A DNA stretch of 64,000 bases from contig DATNPH010000037.1 in assembly GCA_036703315.1 (NCBI GenBank), positions 1 through 64,000 of the forward strand, read 5' to 3'. The notes below the pieces were generated by a model, which had not been told where the DNA came from, searched no databases, and was given only the letters and a program-made list of their open reading frames with translations. This DNA comes from DATNPH01 sp036703315 (GTDB lineage Bacteria > Cyanobacteriota > Cyanobacteriia > Cyanobacteriales > Coleofasciculaceae). Shown here one piece after another: positions 11,001-19,103 of this stretch. Each line of letters starts with the position of its first letter. Positions within the stretch are counted from its first letter, which is position 1. The translations under genes were made by a program, and so were the position numbers.

Positions 11001-11379
11001 TCCCATCCGGACTAAAACTAGCACTCCTGACACTAGTCGAATGCCCTCGCAGTTCCACTATCTGCTTGCCAGAAGTATCCCATATACGGGCAGTGCCGTC
11101 AGTTCCTGCGGTGACAATCAGCTTACCATCCGGGCTAAAACTGGCGCTGTTGACACTCCCCTCATGCCCTTTAAGTTGAACTTCCTCTGCCAGGTAATCA
11201 ACAAAGCTGCCTGTCACAGCACGCTTTGCGGCAGGATTTTGGTCTAATTTCTGGTTATTGGGGGTTTGCGCGATCGCCTTTTGCGTACCAAGTAGTGCTG
11301 GAATAGTAAGATGCACAGGTGTTGAGACACCCAAGGCGAACAAGGGAAGAAACAACAGACCAATTCTTTGGAGACGCAT
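5065..11379 (-). CDS. Giant WD40-TPR-CHAT caspase-like protein
   Basis: A 2104-residue protein. The N-terminus has a signal peptide (MRLQRIGLLFLPLFALG, then AIAQ near 35-38). I count 31 WD40 units of about 41 residues (about 69-1374), then six or seven TPRs (about 1400-1730), then a CHAT domain (about 1825-2104). The CHAT dyad is intact: His1972 in LATHG and Cys2017 in SACDTGRG. CHAT proteins are caspase/separase-like peptidases often used as effectors in bacterial conflict or cell-death pathways. The WD40 and TPR parts should act as ligand-sensing scaffold; the substrate is unknown. A secreted WD40 region implies sensing outside the cytoplasm, or the leader is an anchor. ATG 11379 is preferred to the overlapping TTG 11382. 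No partner gene adjoins it. Confidence 0.93.
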   Translation of the reverse strand: MRLQRIGLLFLPLFALGVSTPVHLTIPALLGTQKAIAQTPNNQKLDQNPAAKRAVTGSFVDYLAEEVQLKGHEGSVNSASFSPDGKLIVTAGTDGTARIWDTSGKQIVELRGHSTSVRSASFSPDGKRIVTASFDGTARVWDLSGKQLVELTEHQGNVYSASFSPDGGRIVTASADKSVRVWDASGKQLVEIKGHSGSVYSASFSPDGKRLVTASADKTARVWDLSGKPLAELTGHTDTVWSASFSPDGKRIVTASDDKTARVWDLLGKPLAQLKEHKDSVYSASFSADGKQIVTASVDYTALVWDASGKWIGKLQGHSGSVNSARFSLDGRWIVSASVDGSARVWNTSSTLFSELQGHQRRIQRASFSPDGKRFVTVSTDTVHVWDTAGNLLAKLTGHNGFVNSASFSPDGKLIVTASDDGTARVWDTSGKLLVELKGHTDRVYSASFSPDGKQIATASKDKTARVWDTSGKLLVELKGHQIAARIASFSPDGKLIVTASGDLHNPFPEDNYTARVWDTSGKLLAELKGHQSSVSSASFSPDGKQIVTASWDGTAYVWDTSGKLLAELKRHKRDVMSASFSPDGKQIVTASRDGTARVWDTSGKPLAELQGHQGSVYSASFSLDGKLIITASSDNTAHVWDTSGKLLAELKGHQDDVYSASFSPDGQRILTASDDGTARLWYVSDKLLAQFRPLENTFSPRTKKKRSWTNNRNSNIYSASFRPDGQRILTASDDAARVWDTNGKVLVELRGHNVSVNNASFSPDGQRILTASDDGTARVWDTNGKVLAQLKGHTKSVNKASFSPDGQRIVTASKDNTARVWDTSGKLLAELKGHQDIRRVTFSPDGQRIATSSVGTTYIWHTSGKLLAKLKGDLDFESAIFSPDGQRIVTTAKNNTAVVWDISGKLLAELKGHTNKIYSASFSADGQRIVTASSDKTARVWDTSGKLLAELKGHQDIVIRARFSPDGQRIVTADNGEKSGGGIVRVWNVSGKLLAELKGHTDSVISVSFSPDGQRILTASNDGSARIWDASSKQLVELKGNDSIISADFSPDGQRILTADTGGIIRVWDTSGKLLAELKEVQRNVSSASFSPDGKLILTASSSTAHVWDTSGKLLAELKGHQHHLSASFSPDSKLIVTASWDKTARVWDTSGKLLAELKGHTGRVRSASFSPDSKLIVTASEDNTARVWDTSGKLLAELIGHRSDFNSASFSPDGKLIVTASWDGNAYIWDSSGKLLVELIGHQSQVYSASFSPDGHHIVTASDDGTAHVWDTSGKATLIGRNSYIDIPSFRPDRQQIVASFSPDGQRLVTASDDGTARVWDLSNNFIVELKGHQDRVNSVSFSSDGQRIVTASDDGTARVWNLSGKLLATLALTAPPSSQQVEADRLRDWEFYAPNCSAALPPWEKALNIYREIGDKENEAYILQKLGNAYYCLGDYTNAIDSYSQALQVTKEFNYLERQVKNLSNLGNVHTSLADYDKAIEYYNDALKTLEQNKNQKSKAEVFRGRGNAYNSQGNSDKAIQDYLQALAIDETAQNSSGVAQAKVNLAKIYYSLGDYAKALQYYKETLEFSPIEALAGLGNTYLTLGDTAKAIDLHSSSLTKARQQEDLEGEGNALNNLAYAQRQSGNLPEAEQHLRNAIVIWENLRTKLDDANKVSIFDKQARTYRLLQEILIAQNKPNEALEIAERGRARAFVELLASRISPNLKEQPSLTPPNVEQIKQIAKAQNATLVQYSIIYDNFKVQGKEQTLESELYIWVIKPTGEITFHRSDLKSLWQKENTSLEDLVTITRDSIGVRGLPIITVRPRPGFQQRQEANLTQQLQRLHKLLIEPIADQLPTDPNANVIFIPQSSLFLVPFPALQDETGKYLIEKHTLLTAPSIQVLELTQQQRQRLAIRGKQVLVVGNPTMPKVAPAIGQPPKQLPALPGAEAEAKAIAPLLKTQALTDNQATKASILPLMANARIIHLATHGILDDIQGLKSAIALAPSSKDSGLLTAEEILDLKLNAELVVLSACDTGRGRITGDGVIGLSRSFISAGVASVVVSLWSVPDAPTALLMTEFYQNLQKNPDKAQALRQAMLTIMKQHPNPRNWAAFTLIGKGN
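7266..11175. repeat. Tandem coding repeat of about 123 bp (31 units)
   Basis: The DNA encoding the WD40 block is a tandem array with a period near 123 bp. Units share near-identical blocks such as GGGCTAAAACTGGCACT and TATCCCACACACGGGCAGT on the plus strand. Units 11, 16, 22 and 30 carry small insertions (for example an extra FSPRTKKKRSW segment near 9240-9300). Similarity at the base level suggests expansion by unequal recombination or ongoing homogenisation. The periodicity also creates long open frames on the opposite strand, which I do not consider genes. I saw no HIP1 octamer in the block. Confidence 0.9.
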
Positions 11380-11451
11380 CAATGTTGAGCAAGTCGGTGT
11401 GAGCGGGATTATCTCCTGAAAATCTATATCTCACATCCTTGGACTTATGCA

Positions 11452-12141
11452 TTATGAGGCATTCAAGATGGCTTTTTGATAAGCTTTGACTTGCAGATCA
11501 ATACCCGTGATTGCTGTACCAACAACAACAGCATAAGCCCCCAATTTTAAGGCTTCTTGAGCCATCTGGGGTGAAGCAATACCGCCTTCACAAATTACCG
11601 GGATGTTTACCTGCTCTACTAACTGGGTGAGGAGGTCAAAGCCAGGAGGCGAGAGATGTTTGGTTTGAGCTGTGTAGCCATAGAGGGTTGTACCAACTAT
11701 GTCAGTACCAGCCTTTGCTGCCGCGATCGCACTTTCAATCGTATCAACATCTGCCATTACCAGTTTGCCCAGTTCATCATGAATTCGGGCAATCAAAGTA
11801 TCGACCGTTTCTCCTCCAGGGCGTTGCCGTAACGTCGCGTCAATGGCAATAATATCAGCACCAGCAGACGCGATCGCTACAGCATGGTGAAACTGCGGAG
11901 TAATGTAAACCTCAGACTCCGGTAACTGCTGCTTCCACAGACCAATAATTGGAGCCATTGGATTTTGCCTACGCACAGCCTCAACATGGGCTGGAGTATC
12001 AATACGGACGCCAACAGCCCCCTGATTCATTGCCGCTTGTGCCATTGCCGCAATTACCAGTGGATTGTGCAAGGGTGAGTCAGCAGGTGCCTGACAGGAG
12101 ACAATCAAGCCATGCTGTAGAGTTTTGAGGGTTAAATTCAT
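11452..12141 (-). CDS. nanE: N-acetylmannosamine-6-phosphate 2-epimerase (NanE-like)
   Basis: A 229-residue (beta/alpha)8 barrel of normal family length. Recognisable blocks are LIVSCQAPADSPLH at the N-terminus, GADIIAIDAT and RPGGETV in the middle, and ICEGGIASPQMA and GAYAVVVGTAITG (phosphate-binding loops) at the C-terminus. NanE converts ManNAc-6-P to GlcNAc-6-P in amino-sugar catabolism. No other sialic acid or amino-sugar gene is adjacent, so the cyanobacterial role may be amino-sugar recycling from the envelope. The gene ends 73 bases before the CHAT gene starts on the same strand; I see no terminator there. No strong ribosome site precedes the ATG. Confidence 0.9.
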   Translation of the reverse strand: MNLTLKTLQHGLIVSCQAPADSPLHNPLVIAAMAQAAMNQGAVGVRIDTPAHVEAVRRQNPMAPIIGLWKQQLPESEVYITPQFHHAVAIASAGADIIAIDATLRQRPGGETVDTLIARIHDELGKLVMADVDTIESAIAAAKAGTDIVGTTLYGYTAQTKHLSPPGFDLLTQLVEQVNIPVICEGGIASPQMAQEALKLGAYAVVVGTAITGIDLQVKAYQKAILNAS

Positions 12142-12282
12142 CGCAGGGGGAGTGACAAACAGTGAAAATTAAGCCTTGGATAGGCAAGGGAAATGGGTAA
12201 TAGATGGTATGACGTAATCAAAAGAATATCGAGATGAAGTAAAACCAATTACCCATTACCCATCTTTCAGGCGAGGGATAAA

Positions 12283-13644
12283 CTAAACCCAAATATCAGA
12301 GGTACAATCACCACCTGGGTAGCGCATCTCGTGAGCACGGGATGGACCACCAGGTTCTTTGCCAAAGTCAACGTAGAAATTCTCGTTGATTTTCATGCCG
12401 CCATTCTCCGTATCGCATTCAATCTGCAATAGGTAAGAGCCATTCTTTGACAAGTCAGGGTAAAACTGATTGTCCCAACTACTAAACAGTGAGTTAGTAA
12501 CATATAGCCGCTTGCCGTCAAGACTCAACTGAAGCATCTGCGGTCCACCTGCCAGCTTGCGACCCTGGACTTCACTACTGTTGCCTAGCAACCCGCCGCA
12601 CCAAAGTTGACCTGTAAGCTTAGGCTTTGAAGGGTCGCTGACATCGTACTGGCGAATATCACCGTGCAACCAGTTGGAGAAGTAGACATAGCGATCGTCC
12701 ATTGAAATTAGGATATCGGTGATTAACGACGGAACTGGAATCGGCCAACCTTCCACCTCCACCGAGGGTATATCAATCACCTTCTCAACGTCCCACTGAC
12801 CGTTGGACTTATGCCAATGCCACACATTACTACTAAGGGCGGCTCCAACAAAACCATGAGTACTGTCAGGATTATGGTGAAAGCGCACTTCCAAGGGAAT
12901 TAATCCTTCTTCACCTAGGTCAACACTTTGGATAATCTCGTGTTTCGACCAATCCCAGAAATGTAATTGGTGTCCATAGTTTCCAGCTTCCACATCATTG
13001 AGGTCAAAGCCAGGATAGTATGTCTTGGGTGCGCCCCACTCACTGCTGACCATAACGTTATGGCGTGGCTGGTACCAGAAGTCATAGTTGAAGCGCATAC
13101 CCTCGGCTTTTTGTTCCCAGCGACCAGCAATATCAAAGTTTTCATCCAGCAACAGGAAGCCACCTGGTCCGTTGCCTTCACTATCGCCCAGCATGGAAAT
13201 CATAACGTGACTATTCGCTAGACAATGTACCGTATGGGGGGCAGTGAGATTAGTCTTTTCTTTGATTTGCTCTGGCTCAATGACTTTGTGAATTTTAGGA
13301 GCACGCTGATCAGCGGTGTCAATAATATATACCCGGCTGGAACGCTGACCTGGAATGACCAAGAAGCGCCGAGATTTACTCGTATCATCATGGCACGAAC
13401 TACAAGCATTCCAGCCGAAGTGATGCAACTCGTCGCCAATATAGGGCATTGGCGTGCGATGAATGACTTGGGAGTAGGTTGGGGAACTGGGGTCAACGTC
13501 TACAGTTGCCAGATAATCTGGTTCCTCGATACCAGTTCCGGTGTACAGGGCAATTGTGTAAAGTACTTTTTCAGGCTCTGCTTTCATAGCCGCTTCTGGA
13601 GAAGCGTAGCCCGGACCGCAACAGGCATGGTTGTGTTGGTTCAT
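12283..13644 (-). CDS. Selenium-binding protein 56 / methanethiol oxidase family
   Basis: A 453-residue cytosolic beta-propeller protein matching the SBP56 family over its full length: ACCGPGYASPEAAM at the N-terminus, the Cys pair in NACSSCHDD (about residue 80), His-rich stretches HCLANSHVM and VRFHHNPDSTHGF that in the human and bacterial enzymes contribute to copper binding, and the C-terminal PGGDCTSDIWV. Family members oxidise methanethiol to formaldehyde, hydrogen sulphide and hydrogen peroxide, and the cyanobacterial version is presumably a thiol or sulphur-handling enzyme. It is monocistronic between nanE and the divergent SpoIID gene. There is no obvious Shine-Dalgarno before the ATG. 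Confidence 0.93.
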   Translation of the reverse strand: MNQHNHACCGPGYASPEAAMKAEPEKVLYTIALYTGTGIEEPDYLATVDVDPSSPTYSQVIHRTPMPYIGDELHHFGWNACSSCHDDTSKSRRFLVIPGQRSSRVYIIDTADQRAPKIHKVIEPEQIKEKTNLTAPHTVHCLANSHVMISMLGDSEGNGPGGFLLLDENFDIAGRWEQKAEGMRFNYDFWYQPRHNVMVSSEWGAPKTYYPGFDLNDVEAGNYGHQLHFWDWSKHEIIQSVDLGEEGLIPLEVRFHHNPDSTHGFVGAALSSNVWHWHKSNGQWDVEKVIDIPSVEVEGWPIPVPSLITDILISMDDRYVYFSNWLHGDIRQYDVSDPSKPKLTGQLWCGGLLGNSSEVQGRKLAGGPQMLQLSLDGKRLYVTNSLFSSWDNQFYPDLSKNGSYLLQIECDTENGGMKINENFYVDFGKEPGGPSRAHEMRYPGGDCTSDIWV

Positions 13645-13935
13645 ATTGATTGGTTAACGTCTTCTGGCTGATAGAAAACAATGCTAAAGTATCCGGCAAG
13701 AAAGCTATCCTCGTTAAAGAAGTTTACCGTTGACTTGAATAAAAGGCATGCAATCAAGTCTCCAGTTGAGGTAGCCAGGAATTTTTCTAACCCAAAGTTA
13801 ATTTCTATAGAGTCTATACGAGGTATGGGGAACATTTCCATGTAGGTTAGCTTCCGGGGAAATGCCCTATCCTGGGATAGTTGATAAGTGCAAATGAGTT
13901 GTGTCTTGAGGAAGATTTTGAGACATCAGACACTG

Positions 13936-15576
13936 ATGAAAAAACGGATTAACCACAGCCTGGGCACCATCTTGATGGCAATGAGCCTTTTGGGACTGAC
14001 TTCCATATCACAACCAGAAGCAAAAGCCAAGGAAGTGGAGTTGAAAGTGGGAGTTGTGCAGCGCTTTGGAGAAAAACCCACCGACCAGCTAACGTTACAA
14101 GCATCCCCAGACGATCGCCTGACTTTACGGTTTTTGTCAGGCAATATGCAACCGCAAACTGTACAAACCAACAGCTTGAAGCTGGAAACAGCTATGCAAC
14201 CTCTACCAGCACCGACGGTAGAAGAGCGTTTAGTTCTCAGTAATCACTCGACGTTTGAAACCGCCGAAGATAATGCCAATCAATGGCGACAGCACGGCAT
14301 TGAGGTGGAGGTAGCACAGCCAGATGGTTGGCAGGTTTGGGCAAAACGGGATGTTTATCAAACACCTTTACTGCGCCGGATGCTGCTCTCGACGCTCAAA
14401 GCCAAAGGCGATACCAATGCCTATCTCGATACAAAAACACTGCAACAAGTGCCACGGCTATCGTTTGTAATCAATGGCTTTCGTTTTACCCGACGGCAGT
14501 TGGAGATTTCCTCCGGGAAAAATCTAGTCCAGGTCAGTGTTGGTAAAGATGGCAGAAATCCTCGTCTGTATGCCGGAACCTTACGACTTCAGCCGAACGC
14601 CTATGGTACTTACACTTTGGTGAATCAGGTATCGGTAGAAACGTATCTGCGAGGTGTTGTCCCTCACGAAATTGGGGCAGAGGCACCCTATGCGGCAGTG
14701 GAAGCTCAGACTATTCTTGCACGCACTTATGCCCTCAGGAACGTGCGTCGGTTTGCTGCTGACGACTACGAACTGTGTGCGGATACTCACTGCCAAGTTT
14801 ATAAGGGACTAACTGGCACATGGCCTGCGGCTGATCAAGCGATCGCCTCAACCAAGGGTCTAGTGCTGACATACAACAATGAGCTAGCAGACGCCCTCTA
14901 TTCTGCAACCAGTGGCGGCATCACTGCTCCTTTCAGTGATGTCTGGAATGGTTCAGAACGTCCCTATTTAAAAGCCGTGATCGACTCACCCAAACCACTT
15001 TGGAATTTGTCGCAAAAATCTTTAGCGGATGAACAAAATTTCCGCCAATTCATTAACCTGAAGCAGGGATTTAATGAAACTGGCAGGGATGTCTTCCGTT
15101 GGCGCTATACCAACACGCTTGAGCAGTTAACGGCGTATTTACAACGCTATCTGAAAAAATCGAATCATCCCCTCGCTAACTTCACCACAATTCAACAGAT
15201 GCAAGTGGTGGAGCGATCGCCAGCAGGACGAGTTCTCAAACTTTTGGTGCAAACCGATAAGGGTGTTATTGAACTCTATAAAAACGAAACTCGCAGTGCC
15301 TTTGAACCTCCCTTGAGTACTCTTTATTACCTAGAGCCAATTTCCGGGGCTGATAAAGTTCTCAAAGGTTATGCTTTTGTTGGAGGCGGTTTTGGGCATG
15401 GCGTTGGCTTGAGTCAATACGGTGCTCATAACTTAGCCAAACTCGGTTTGTCAGGAGAACAGATTCTTAATTTCTACTATCCTGGAGCTCAAATTCAACC
15501 ACTGAACGATTCAATTGTCTTCTGGCAAGATCCAAATGCGCTTCTTGTACTTAAGCGCTCACCCAAGAAACCGTAA
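13936..15576 (+). CDS. SpoIID/LytB domain cell-wall protein
   Basis: A 546-residue exported protein. ATG 13936 gives a clean signal peptide (KKRINHSLGTILMAMSLLGL, cleavage probably after AKA); the longer open frame from 13888 would put 16 residues in front of it. The SpoIID domain occupies about 230-520: VETYLRGVVPHEIGAEAP, AVEAQTILARTYAL, SATSGGITAPFSDVWNG and FGHGVGLSQYGA. SpoIID proteins are lytic transglycosylases acting on denuded glycan strands in sporulating bacteria; in cyanobacteria homologues are amidase enhancers or septal peptidoglycan remodelling factors. The N-terminal 200 residues are unassigned. The gene diverges from SBP56 and is followed by a 250-base gap before convergent petF. 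Confidence 0.9.
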   Translation: MKKRINHSLGTILMAMSLLGLTSISQPEAKAKEVELKVGVVQRFGEKPTDQLTLQASPDDRLTLRFLSGNMQPQTVQTNSLKLETAMQPLPAPTVEERLVLSNHSTFETAEDNANQWRQHGIEVEVAQPDGWQVWAKRDVYQTPLLRRMLLSTLKAKGDTNAYLDTKTLQQVPRLSFVINGFRFTRRQLEISSGKNLVQVSVGKDGRNPRLYAGTLRLQPNAYGTYTLVNQVSVETYLRGVVPHEIGAEAPYAAVEAQTILARTYALRNVRRFAADDYELCADTHCQVYKGLTGTWPAADQAIASTKGLVLTYNNELADALYSATSGGITAPFSDVWNGSERPYLKAVIDSPKPLWNLSQKSLADEQNFRQFINLKQGFNETGRDVFRWRYTNTLEQLTAYLQRYLKKSNHPLANFTTIQQMQVVERSPAGRVLKLLVQTDKGVIELYKNETRSAFEPPLSTLYYLEPISGADKVLKGYAFVGGGFGHGVGLSQYGAHNLAKLGLSGEQILNFYYPGAQIQPLNDSIVFWQDPNALLVLKRSPKKP

Positions 15577-15824
15577 CAATCTAAAAAACATAATTTCATC
15601 CTTCATATTTCAGCTTTCAGTTGACTTTTGCCTTTTGAGTTCAGTGTTACCCAAAAATGAAGCAGGAGCATATGACTGATGCTCCTGCTTAAATTCTTTT
15701 TGGAAATCCATAATCCAGGCGAGAAAGCTGATGGCTGTTTTCAATGAGATTGACACAAAAAAGAGTCACAGCTTATCTTCAGAAACCTTGGACTAGAAAC
15801 TAAAATTTTTTAATTGTGACTCTC

Positions 15825-16124
15825 TTAGTAGAGTTCTTCCTCTTGGTGGGTGAGGATTGTACAATCAGACTTAGGGTAGGCTACACAAGTCAGAACGTAT
15901 CCAGCCTCAATTTGATCATCATCCAAGAAAGATTGGTCGGACTGGTCAACCTCACCATCTTCTATTTTGCCAGCGCAGGTAGAGCAAGCACCAGCGCGGC
16001 AGGAATAGGGCAAGTCAATACCTTGCTCTTCAGCCGCGTCGAGAATGTACTCGTCGTCAGGAACTTCAATTGTGGTGTTCAGCCCTTCAGCATCGTTCTT
16101 TAACGTGACCTTGTAAGTTGCCAT
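15825..16124 (-). CDS. petF: Plant-type [2Fe-2S] ferredoxin I
   Basis: A 99-residue ferredoxin of exactly the photosynthetic length. Cluster ligands are seen as CRAGACSTC plus a distal Cys in VLTCVAY; acidic patches for FNR and photosystem I docking are DDEYILDAAEEQG and the C-terminal HQEEELY. It carries electrons from photosystem I to FNR, nitrite reductase, IspG and other enzymes. AGAGAGGATAACTAATG gives a good ribosome site. The upstream 459-base spacer should contain the promoter. It is the housekeeping ferredoxin of three encoded in this window. Confidence 0.97.
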   Translation of the reverse strand: MATYKVTLKNDAEGLNTTIEVPDDEYILDAAEEQGIDLPYSCRAGACSTCAGKIEDGEVDQSDQSFLDDDQIEAGYVLTCVAYPKSDCTILTHQEEELY

Positions 16125-16583
16125 TAGTTATCCTCTCTGTTGATTTGAAACGGCAGTAAAAACTTCGAGTCAAGCGTGCTTAACAGGAGCATCCTTTGCC
16201 TTTAGGAAAGTTTGCTCTACCATGTCCGCTTCATCTCTGATACTACGAGAAAATATTACAGAGGTTGAACGGGATTAGGAATGAAATTCTGAATTCACTA
16301 TTAAATTAATTATTCTTATATTTCGTGGAGAAGACCGTTAGGGTCAAAACGTTTACCCAAGCAACTCTAAAGCTTAGTTATCACAAAGGTTTCCTCGTTT
16401 TTACCCTCCTGCTCTTTCCCCCTTAAATTCTCCATAAATTAGTATTAATTATCGTTATACATAAAATCAATGATTTGTTCTTAGACCTGTCTACCTTCTA
16501 AGAGAAGATTTTAGATTTTGGAGTTGACCTGGAAGGCAGTGTAAGCGGATCGGTTTTAAAGGCATGGGTTATCCTTTGCCCGT
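16125..16583. other. Long AT-rich spacer, petF promoter side
   Basis: The 459 bases between petF and the threonine aldolase gene hold no convincing ORF, tRNA or repeat. The stretch near 16290-16320 is very AT-rich. It must contain the petF promoter on the minus strand, but I cannot place -35 and -10 boxes with confidence. Confidence 0.6.
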
Positions 16584-17648
16584 TTAAAGTTTTGACTCAA
16601 ATGCCAAGTCCTGGTTCTGGGAGTAGCATTGAGCGGCTTCTATGAAAGCAGTAACATCTGTTTGCGTCGTGTTGAAGGCAGTTACTAACCGCACTATTGT
16701 CGAATGTTCTCCCTGCCAACGGTAGAACTGGAAGCCTTCAGCGAGAAGACCTTGGATAACTGCCTCAGGCAGTTGAATGAAAATTTCGTTGGCTTCAACT
16801 GGGTAGCACAGCTTGACTCCGGGCAACCCGATGATGCCCTGTGCTAACTGTCTTGCCATCCGGTTAGAATGCTCAGCATTCCTCAGCCACAAATCCTCCT
16901 TTATATATGCTTCCAGTTGTGCTGACAAAAATCGCATTTTAGAGAACAGATGCCCACTGCGTTTGCGACGATAGCCGAAGGTCGTAGCTAAACTTTTATT
17001 GAAAAAGACCACAGCTTCCGCTGCCATAGCGCCGTTTTTGGTAGCTCCAAAACACAGAATATCAACGCCAGCACGCCAAGTAAGCTCACTAGGAGAGCAA
17101 CCCAGGCTAACTACAGCATTGGCAAAACGCGCCCCATCTATATGCAGGTAGAGGTTATAGTGCTTTGCCACGTCGGCAAGGGCGTGGATTTCATCAGGAC
17201 TATAGACCGTTCCAGCTTCAGTGGCTTGGGTGATGCTAACGGTAGCTGGCTGGACATGATGAACAACACCAGCACCTGAATGACTTAAGACATCTGCTAA
17301 ATCAGCCGCGTGAATCTTTCCATCCGAACCAGGGAGCGTTATAAGCTTCGCACCGCCCGTGTAGAATTCTGGTGCTCCGCATTCATCAACATTGATGTGC
17401 GATTCGGCATGACAGTAAATTGCTCCAAACGGTGGGGTCATAACTGACAAGGCAAGAGCATTGGCAGCTGACCCAGTCGCTACCGGAAAAATTGTTACGT
17501 CTGTCTCAAAGAGTTCCTTGAACTGACTCTCTAAGCGCTGAGTGTATTCATCCTGACCATAAGGCATCGCTGTCCCGTCATTAGCCGCATTTAACGCTGC
17601 CATGATTTCCGGTGAGACGCCGGTGACGTTATCACTAGCAAAGTTCAT
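16584..17648 (-). CDS. ltaE: Low-specificity L-threonine aldolase
   Basis: A 354-residue PLP enzyme of fold type I, usual length. It starts with FASDNVTGVSPEIM and contains YGQDEYT, the HIDGARFANA active-site block (Asp and Arg contacting PLP) near 185 and the Schiff-base lysine in FGATKNGAM near 215. It cleaves L-threonine or L-allo-threonine to glycine and acetaldehyde, or runs in reverse. This group is also similar to beta-eliminating lyases, so substrate preference is not certain. The gene stands alone with no operon partner; the ATG lacks a strong Shine-Dalgarno. Confidence 0.9.
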   Translation of the reverse strand: MNFASDNVTGVSPEIMAALNAANDGTAMPYGQDEYTQRLESQFKELFETDVTIFPVATGSAANALALSVMTPPFGAIYCHAESHINVDECGAPEFYTGGAKLITLPGSDGKIHAADLADVLSHSGAGVVHHVQPATVSITQATEAGTVYSPDEIHALADVAKHYNLYLHIDGARFANAVVSLGCSPSELTWRAGVDILCFGATKNGAMAAEAVVFFNKSLATTFGYRRKRSGHLFSKMRFLSAQLEAYIKEDLWLRNAEHSNRMARQLAQGIIGLPGVKLCYPVEANEIFIQLPEAVIQGLLAEGFQFYRWQGEHSTIVRLVTAFNTTQTDVTAFIEAAQCYSQNQDLAFESKL

Positions 17649-17741
17649 TCAACGAGATGTTACCTAAAATTTCCAGTAGTTATTCTTTTAGGGTATCTTC
17701 GGTGACTTCACAAGGCTACATACATAGAAGCGATCGCCCTG

Positions 17742-17869
17742 ATACCAATTGGTCTTACAAAATGACACAAATCGTCAAGGTAGTAGGTTGTAGCGTCCTT
17801 CCTACCACCTACTACCTAACACCTAAAACCTAATCACCGATGAGTGTCAAACATTTAAACAAATGGTAT
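17742..17869. repeat. ATACCAATT-ended inverted-repeat element (imperfect)
   Basis: This 128-bp block begins ATACCAATTGGTCTTAC and ends with CAAATGGTAT; the inner TGACAC (17763-17768) pairs with GTGTCA (17844-17849). The ends resemble the cleaner element at 48494-48594. The middle has CCTACCACCTACTACC heptamer-like repeats. It occupies most of the 315-base spacer between the threonine aldolase and LCP genes. It is probably a decayed MITE; no target duplication is clear. Confidence 0.5.
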
Positions 17870-17963
17870 GACCCTATAAACTCTAATGGGATCGCCAAAA
17901 TCCAATGCAAGTTTTCCTAGACAAGACATGCATTCACCCGTACTGATGTAGCAGACTAAGCCA

Positions 17964-19103
17964 TTAACGTCGCTTTCTTCCTACACGGGGAGTCTCACTG
18001 TACTCACCGGAATTAGAGGTAGAGCTTTGGGCACCCTCATAGCCCTCCTCAAAATACTTTGCCATCATCGCATCAATGCGGTTGTAATCTGGTAGCCAGT
18101 AACTCACATTCTGCCGCCCGTCACTACTAGCATAACCAGGCATCATTAGCATTTGCACTTTTGAGCGGTCTGTTTTTACAGCGAAACCTGCCAAAGCAAA
18201 TAGTTCCTCCACATTTAAATTCGTATCCAAGTGTGACTGAACCACAGACAGGATTTGCGGGAATCGACCCAGAGTTACTGGGTTGATCGTTTGTTCTATC
18301 AAAGCACGCATCACCATTTGCTGCCGCTCAATCCGACCGATATCTCCATTCTCGTCATGGCGAAAGCGCAACAATTGCAATGTCTGCTCACCATCCAAGT
18401 GCTGTCTGCCTTTCTTTAGATTGATGTATAGGTGCTGAGCGTCGTCCTTATACTTCATGTTTTTGGGAACATTGACATTAACACCACCCAATGCATCCAC
18501 CAGTTTTTGGACACCTCCAACATTGACTCGGACATAGCGATCGATCTGGACGCCATTGAGCATCTGACTCACTAACCTAGCACTGGCGGCTGGTCCACCA
18601 TTAACATTGGCAGAATTAATTTTGATTGTGCCGTAACCATCCATCGTCACACGGGTATCCCGAGGAATAGATAAGACAGTCATCTTTTCGGTTTCTGGGT
18701 CAAACCGTAATAACAACATCACATCTGACAGACCATCGAAGGAGTTAACCTGCGCCTCATAACCGAGATTTTGGCTGTTCAGGGGAGCATTGCGAACATC
18801 TGCCGTCAGAACACTCATGCCCATCACCAAGACATTGACGGGTCGAGTCAACCCTGGCAGTCGCAGATTACTACTAGTAATACTGCCTCCCTTACTAAAT
18901 ACGGCGGATTCTTCTGGGGTCAAATGCCGTTGCAGCAGAGGTGTTGTGGAAAGCGACAATGCCAGCATGGCACCTGCTGTTGCCGACAGCATCCCTACTC
19001 CGGTCAAGCCCAACCAAAGCCAAAACCAATTACGGGGATGAGTAGTTTTTGGCTGTTGAGAGCTTTTTTGATCATTCTTTTGATCATTCTTACGAATTGG
19101 CAC
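17964..19103 (-). CDS. LytR-CpsA-Psr (LCP) family transferase
   Basis: A 379-residue membrane-anchored protein: basic N-terminus (RKNDQKNDQKSSQQP), one membrane segment (WFWLWLGLTGVGMLSATAGA) and an extracytoplasmic LCP domain with LSIPRDTRV, KINSANVNGGP, VNVGGVQKLVDALGGV and LQLLRFRHDENGDIGR. LCP enzymes transfer lipid-linked glycans to peptidoglycan or the envelope. The Arg and Asp residues that hold the pyrophosphate are present (PRDTR, RFRHD). The open frame has no ATG near its start; GTG 19103 with GAGGA seven bases upstream is the best initiation site. It lies alone between repeat-rich spacers. Confidence 0.88.
   Translation of the reverse strand: MPIRKNDQKNDQKSSQQPKTTHPRNWFWLWLGLTGVGMLSATAGAMLALSLSTTPLLQRHLTPEESAVFSKGGSITSSNLRLPGLTRPVNVLVMGMSVLTADVRNAPLNSQNLGYEAQVNSFDGLSDVMLLLRFDPETEKMTVLSIPRDTRVTMDGYGTIKINSANVNGGPAASARLVSQMLNGVQIDRYVRVNVGGVQKLVDALGGVNVNVPKNMKYKDDAQHLYINLKKGRQHLDGEQTLQLLRFRHDENGDIGRIERQQMVMRALIEQTINPVTLGRFPQILSVVQSHLDTNLNVEELFALAGFAVKTDRSKVQMLMMPGYASSDGRQNVSYWLPDYNRIDAMMAKYFEEGYEGAQSSTSNSGEYSETPRVGRKRR

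Noticed and set aside
13641..13841. 66-codon ORF overlapping the SBP56 start by ATGA
   Set aside because: The overlap suggests coupling, but there is no ribosome site and no protein-like conservation I can recognise; chance is more likely.
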